From Chloroflexota bacterium (lineage in GTDB: Bacteria > Chloroflexota > Anaerolineae > CG2-30-64-16), in contig VGOD01000018.1 in the NCBI GenBank assembly GCA_016876015.1, forward strand, positions 1 to 47,656: 47,656 nt of DNA, given 5' to 3'. The translations under genes were made by a program, and so were the position numbers. The notes under the pieces were generated by a model. That model saw only the letters and a list, made by a program, of their open reading frames with translations, searched no databases and had not been told where the DNA came from. The stretch's first letter is position 1. Every line of letters begins with the position of its first letter. This document shows positions 43,606 through 47,656 of the stretch, piece by piece.

Positions 43606-44472
43606 ATGACAGATACCATGATTTCCAGGGGCCCGGTGCGCTCCAGGCGCAGCCGCATCTTGAGTCAGGTCGGTGCCCACGCCGTGCTCGTCTTGATGAG
43701 CATCATTTTCATGCTGCCGTTTCTCTGGATGATTTCCAGTTCGCTCAAGCCCAACGCCGAGATCTTCCGCCAGCCGCCGACCCTCTTCCCGGAGGAGTGG
43801 CGTCCATACAACTACGTCGAGGCGATCAAGTCCATCAACTTCTTCGGCTATCTGATCAACACGATCCGCTACTCGTTCTTCGCCACGCTGGGCGCGGTGC
43901 TCTCCAACTCCTTCATCTCCTACGGCTTCGCCCGCGTGCGTTGGCCGGGCCGCGAGATCCTCTTCTACATCACGATTGCGACCATGATGTTGCCAGGCAT
44001 CGTGACCGCGATCCCGATGTTCGTGTTTTTCAATCGTATCGGCTGGGTGCCCTCGATCAAGCCGTTGGTCGTGCCGGCCTACTTCGGCGGTGCCTTCTAC
44101 ATCTTCATGTTGCGTCAGTTCATGCTGACACTGCCCCAGGAGCTCGATGACGCGGCCCGCATTGATGGTTGCTCGGAGCTCGGCATCTTCAGTCGCATCG
44201 TGGTGCCGTTGATCAAGCCGCCCATCATCGCCATTACGCTGTTCACCCTCTTGGGCACCTGGAACGACTTCGTCGGCCCGCTGATCTACCTGCGCGATCC
44301 CAGGCACTACACCCTGTCGGTGGGACTGCAGCTCTACTTCACGCAGCACGGCGCCGAGTGGTCGTATCTGATGGCCGCCGGCACGCTCTTCACGCTGCCA
44401 ATGATCATCCTCTTCTTCTTTGCCCAACGCATTTTCATCGAGGGCATTACACTGACAGGCATCAAGGGGTGA
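43606..44472 (+). CDS. Carbohydrate ABC transporter permease, MalG/UgpE type (system 2)
   Basis: This 288-residue six-helix permease has the EAA loop DDAARIDGCSELGIFSRIVVP and ends FFAQRIFIEGITLTGIKG, as does the system 1 partner. GGGAGAG lies 8 nt before the ATG at 43606, chosen over a start at 43585. The next gene starts 4 bp after its stop, so they are cotranslated or cotranscribed. Confidence 0.95.
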   Translation: MTDTMISRGPVRSRRSRILSQVGAHAVLVLMSIIFMLPFLWMISSSLKPNAEIFRQPPTLFPEEWRPYNYVEAIKSINFFGYLINTIRYSFFATLGAVLSNSFISYGFARVRWPGREILFYITIATMMLPGIVTAIPMFVFFNRIGWVPSIKPLVVPAYFGGAFYIFMLRQFMLTLPQELDDAARIDGCSELGIFSRIVVPLIKPPIIAITLFTLLGTWNDFVGPLIYLRDPRHYTLSVGLQLYFTQHGAEWSYLMAAGTLFTLPMIILFFFAQRIFIEGITLTGIKG

Positions 44473-44476
44473 CACC

Positions 44477-46360
44477 ATGTTACACGGCTACCACGGCAAA
44501 ATCCTGCACGTTGACCTGACCGCCGGCGCCCTGACCGTCGAGGAGCCCGGCGAGGCGATCTATCGCAAGTACCTGGGCGGCACGGGGTTGGGGGCGTACT
44601 ACCTGTTCAAGCACACGCCGCCCCACGCCGATCCCCTGGGGCCGGAGAATACCCTCAGCCTGATCACCGGGCCGGTCGCGGGTGCGGCCATCCCAGGCCA
44701 ATCGCGGGTCGGCGCGATCGCCGTGTCGCCGCTGACCGGGGTGGTCGGCGAGGCGTCGGGCGGCGGCTTCTGGGCCGCCGAGCTGAAGAACACCGGCTTC
44801 GACGGAATCGTCATTCGCGGCCAGGCGGCACGGCCCGTCTACCTGTGGGTACACGACGGCCAGGCCGAGCTGCGGGACGCCGCGTCCTTGTGGGGCAAGT
44901 TCGCCGCCGAGGTCGAGGACGCCATCCGCGGCGAGTTGAGCGACCCGCGCATTCACGTCCTCCAGTGCGGCCCCGCGGCCGAGGCGGGAGTGCGTTTCGG
45001 CGCGCTGATCAACAATGCCAACCGCGCCAACGGCCGTAGCGGCATGGGCACGGTGATGGCATCCAAGCGGCTCAAGGCGATCGCGGTGCGCGGCAGCCTG
45101 CGGCCTCACTTCGCCGATCCCAAGGCGCTCAGCGCGCTGGCCAGGTGGGGCGCGCAACACCTGGCAGAGTCGAGCGTGAGCGGCATGCACGACTTCGGGA
45201 CGGCCAATGTGCTGCTGCCCCAGAACCTGGTCGGCGGGCTGCCTACGCGCAACTGGTCGAGCGGCGTCTTTGAGGGCGCCGGGCTGATCAGCGGCCCGTA
45301 CATGGCCGAGACAATCCGGCCCGCGACCGACACCTGCTTCGCCTGTGTGGTGGCTTGCAAGCCGGTGACGGAGGTGACCGAAGGCCCGTTCTCTGTGGAG
45401 CGGCGCTACGGCGGCCCGGAGTACGAGACATTGGCCACGCTCGGCTCTTACTGCGGCGTGTCGGACGTGAAGGCGGTCGCCCGCGCCAACCAACTGTGCA
45501 ACATGTACGGGATGGATACCATCTCCTGCGGCGCGACGGTCGCCTGGGCCATGGACTGCTACGAACACGGGTTGATCACCCGCGAACAAACGGGCGGGAT
45601 TGACCTGCGCTTCGGCAATGCCGAGGCCATGGTGCGGATCGTCGAGTTGATCGGGGTGCGGGAAGGTTTCGGAGCAGTGTTGGGTGAAGGCTCGGCCCGC
45701 GCGGCCCAGGCGCTGGGAGTGGGCCAGGAGTTGGTGGCGGCGATCAAGGGCCGCGAGCTGCCGGCGCACATGCCGCAGGTTAAGCGCAGCCTGGCCCTGA
45801 TGTACGCCGTCAACCCCGGCGGCGCCGACCACACCGTCTCGGAGCACGACCCCGACTACGCGGGCTTCCCCGAACGCATGGCGGAGCTTGACCTGCTCGA
45901 TCCGCAGCCGGCGAACGCCCTGAATGCGGAGAAGGTGCGCTACGCCCTCTACACACAACGGCTGGTCAGCGCGGTAGACAGCGCCTCGCTCTGCTGGTTC
46001 GTCTTCGGTGGCGCGTGGCAATTGTACGGCCCCAGCCAGTTCGTCGAGGCCATAGCCGCGGCCACCGGGTGGAACGTCAGCCTGTGGGAACTGATGAAGG
46101 TCGGCGAGCGGCGGATTAACCTGATGCGCGCCTTCAACGCCCGCGACGGCGTCGGCGCGGAAGCGGACGTCCTGCCGGCCAAGCTACTGAAACCTCTGGT
46201 CGGCGGGCCGTCGGACGGCGTGGCCGTCCCCCTGGAGGAGTTCGAGGCGGCCAGAGCGACGTACTATCGCATGGCCGGCTGGGACGAACGTGGCCATCCG
46301 ACGCGGGCGAAGCTGGAAGAGCTGGCGCTCGGCTGGGTGGCGGACGAACTGGGGGGCTGA
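44477..46360 (+). CDS. Aldehyde:ferredoxin oxidoreductase family protein (tungsten type)
   Basis: This 627-residue member of the AOR family oxidises an aldehyde to an acid, giving electrons to ferredoxin. Pterin-contact motifs GGTGLGAYYLFKH and VGEASGGGFWAAELKNTGFDG are present, as is NGRSGMGTVMASKRLKAI. The 4Fe-4S ligands are Cys287, Cys290 and Cys294 (CFACVVAC) with Cys506 (SASLCWF). The fold is complete. Tungstopterin enzymes are oxygen-sensitive, so anaerobic or fermentative growth is suggested. It starts 4 bp after the permease stop in a sugar operon, which points to a sugar-derived aldehyde. Substrate unknown. Confidence 0.93.
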   Translation: MLHGYHGKILHVDLTAGALTVEEPGEAIYRKYLGGTGLGAYYLFKHTPPHADPLGPENTLSLITGPVAGAAIPGQSRVGAIAVSPLTGVVGEASGGGFWAAELKNTGFDGIVIRGQAARPVYLWVHDGQAELRDAASLWGKFAAEVEDAIRGELSDPRIHVLQCGPAAEAGVRFGALINNANRANGRSGMGTVMASKRLKAIAVRGSLRPHFADPKALSALARWGAQHLAESSVSGMHDFGTANVLLPQNLVGGLPTRNWSSGVFEGAGLISGPYMAETIRPATDTCFACVVACKPVTEVTEGPFSVERRYGGPEYETLATLGSYCGVSDVKAVARANQLCNMYGMDTISCGATVAWAMDCYEHGLITREQTGGIDLRFGNAEAMVRIVELIGVREGFGAVLGEGSARAAQALGVGQELVAAIKGRELPAHMPQVKRSLALMYAVNPGGADHTVSEHDPDYAGFPERMAELDLLDPQPANALNAEKVRYALYTQRLVSAVDSASLCWFVFGGAWQLYGPSQFVEAIAAATGWNVSLWELMKVGERRINLMRAFNARDGVGAEADVLPAKLLKPLVGGPSDGVAVPLEEFEAARATYYRMAGWDERGHPTRAKLEELALGWVADELGG

Positions 46361-46400
46361 TGAACTTTGGTTTAGACGCACACCCAACGGAGACACGCTT

Positions 46401-47633
46401 ATGAACCAGGGCATCATCGTCTTTTCCCACAATGGCTCCTACAAAGCTATCACCCGCATCACGCACGAAACCATCTTCGCTTCCGCTCAGGCCGGCGAGG
46501 TGATCCAGGCCGCGGTGGACGCGATGGACGAGGCGGGCGGCCAGGTGTTCATCGAGCAGGGTCGCTACCCATTGGCCCAGCCGATCCGCCTGCGCGGCCG
46601 CGTGCGGCTGAGCGGCGCCGGCCGCGGGACGCGGCTGGAGGTCATTGGCGAGACAGGCGCCGTGCTGCAGGGGCTCGACAGCGCCGAGGTTGCTGATCTG
46701 GCGATCGTGGCGGCGAAGGGGAGCGAGGCGCAGGCCGGGCTGATCCTGGACGGCTGCGGCGACTGCCAGGCGACGAACGTCTTCGCGGGCGGCTTCGCCG
46801 GGCATGGCATCTGGCTGCGCAACCACTCCTTCCTCTGTACCGTCCGTGGGTGCAGCGCGGCGGGCAACGACCAGTCCAACATCTTCCTGGACACCCTGGC
46901 CGAGAAGGGCCGCTCCGGCGAGTTCATCCCCAACCTGGTGACGGACTGCATGATCTACGGCGGCGGGAAAGGGATCGAGACCCGCCGCACCATCGTGGCG
47001 AACATCGTCGGCTGCTGCGTCTTCCAGACGGCCGACACCGGCTTCCACGTCCACTCCCAGAGCAACAGCGTGGTCATTACCGGCTGTCGCACCTTCCAGG
47101 TGGGCAAACATGCCGTGTTGTTGGAGGACACTGACGAGTTCAACCTGTCGTCCAACATCTTCTGCTGGCACGTCGCCGATGGGGTGGTGATCCGCAACGC
47201 CAACTGGGGGACGATCACGGGCAACGAGATCATTGATACGGGCAGCTACAACTCGAACGTGCCCGACAGGACGGCCGGCTGGGATACCCTGCCGAAGGAT
47301 CTGCCCCGATACAGCGGTCTCAAGCTGCTCAAAGCTCAGGGCTTCAGCGTCACCGGCAACACGATCTTCAACTGGCCCGTCTGCCCGCCGATGGAATACG
47401 GCATCTACGAGGATGCGGCGAGCTTCAAGAACAACTTCACCGGCAACAACGTCAACCTCTACGACAAGGAGGCTGTGCTCTCGCTGGGCCGCGAAAGCAC
47501 AACCTGCAACAACATCGGCTACGCCGACCGCCCGCACCGGCGCTTCAGCGAGGAGGGCCGGGGGATGGCGACATTCTATCAGACCTTCCAGACCGCGTTG
47601 ACGGACAAATTCGTGGCGGACCAGGTGGGGTGA
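46401..47633 (+). CDS. Right-handed parallel beta-helix protein (pectate-lyase-like fold)
   Basis: This 410-residue protein begins near IQAAVDAMDEAGGQVFIEQG, RYPLAQPIRLRGRVRLSGAG and then runs in coils with repeated N/G/H turns (IIDTGSYN, GFSVTGNTIFNW, FTGNNVNLY). This is the layout of the pectate lyase, polygalacturonase and alginate-lyase superfamily. No signal peptide is evident, so it may act inside the cell on imported oligosaccharides. The catalytic residues were not identified. The ATG at 46401 has GGAG 8-9 nt upstream. It is the last gene of the ABC system 2 operon visible; the remaining 23 bp hold nothing recognisable. Confidence 0.85.
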   Translation: MNQGIIVFSHNGSYKAITRITHETIFASAQAGEVIQAAVDAMDEAGGQVFIEQGRYPLAQPIRLRGRVRLSGAGRGTRLEVIGETGAVLQGLDSAEVADLAIVAAKGSEAQAGLILDGCGDCQATNVFAGGFAGHGIWLRNHSFLCTVRGCSAAGNDQSNIFLDTLAEKGRSGEFIPNLVTDCMIYGGGKGIETRRTIVANIVGCCVFQTADTGFHVHSQSNSVVITGCRTFQVGKHAVLLEDTDEFNLSSNIFCWHVADGVVIRNANWGTITGNEIIDTGSYNSNVPDRTAGWDTLPKDLPRYSGLKLLKAQGFSVTGNTIFNWPVCPPMEYGIYEDAASFKNNFTGNNVNLYDKEAVLSLGRESTTCNNIGYADRPHRRFSEEGRGMATFYQTFQTALTDKFVADQVG

Positions 47634-47656
47634 AGGCTCTGGAACACGAAGGCGCG

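Noticed and set aside
44480-46021. Leftward open frame of 513 codons opposite the AOR gene
   Set aside because: The sense frame has all AOR motifs. The antisense protein shows no known fold and no start signal.

Overview
The window is GC-rich, gene-dense bacterial DNA that most resembles a Chloroflexota (Anaerolineae/Caldilinea-like) chromosome. The reasons are the carbohydrate ABC operons with Tat-type lipoprotein binding proteins, the family-specific sensor/receiver proteins, heptanucleotide and palindromic intergenic repeats, and an aldehyde:ferredoxin-type oxidoreductase. This assignment is an inference from gene content. No rRNA or tRNA gene, CRISPR array, phage gene or transposase was recognised.

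Left part (1-17.7 kb). A leftward gene of a TOPRIM-like family is altered at its 3' end by a small inverted-repeat element. Next comes a leftward unit of a secreted Ig-like protein, pth and mfd. A rightward unit follows: an M24-fold protein with lost metal ligands, a medium-chain dehydrogenase and a CocE/S15 hydrolase. A CcmC-like membrane protein and a fused NAD(P)HX repair enzyme with a strange acidic insert come next. Two small leftward membrane genes (YtxH-like and DUF948-like) precede a hybrid histidine kinase, which converges on and overlaps by 71 bp a receiver-domain regulator.

Middle (18-28.5 kb). A rightward sugar-catabolic locus holds an ABC binding protein and two permeases, a Gfo/Idh/MocA oxidoreductase, two aldo/keto reductases, a sulfatase and an uroporphyrinogen-decarboxylase-fold protein. 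A TumE-like toxin/antitoxin pair with its own promoter sits inside it, as does a second antitoxin-like paralogue next to a perfect 30-bp palindrome. An orphan antitoxin-like gene lies just beyond the locus.

Right part (29-47.6 kb). gltD and gltB (glutamate synthase) run leftward from a strong promoter with a leader of about 260 nt. A rightward glycan locus follows: GH38 alpha-mannosidase, a second uroporphyrinogen-decarboxylase-fold protein, a LacI regulator, a second sugar ABC system, a tungsten-type aldehyde ferredoxin oxidoreductase and a right-handed beta-helix protein.

The two sugar loci share a plan: uptake of an oligosaccharide by a binding protein and two permeases, with the ATPase supplied from elsewhere. 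Desulfation, demannosylation and backbone cleavage are followed by redox conversion of the released sugar. Two members of the same unexplained uroporphyrinogen-decarboxylase-like subfamily, in which the usual zinc Cys is replaced by Asp, are the best candidates here for undescribed chemistry. At sequence level the clearest novelties are two non-autonomous elements with matching ends and 8-bp target duplications, and a set of 7-bp-period tandem tracts that also sit inside mfd. A related pair of palindromes also lies in this region, one between a binding-protein gene and its permease gene.
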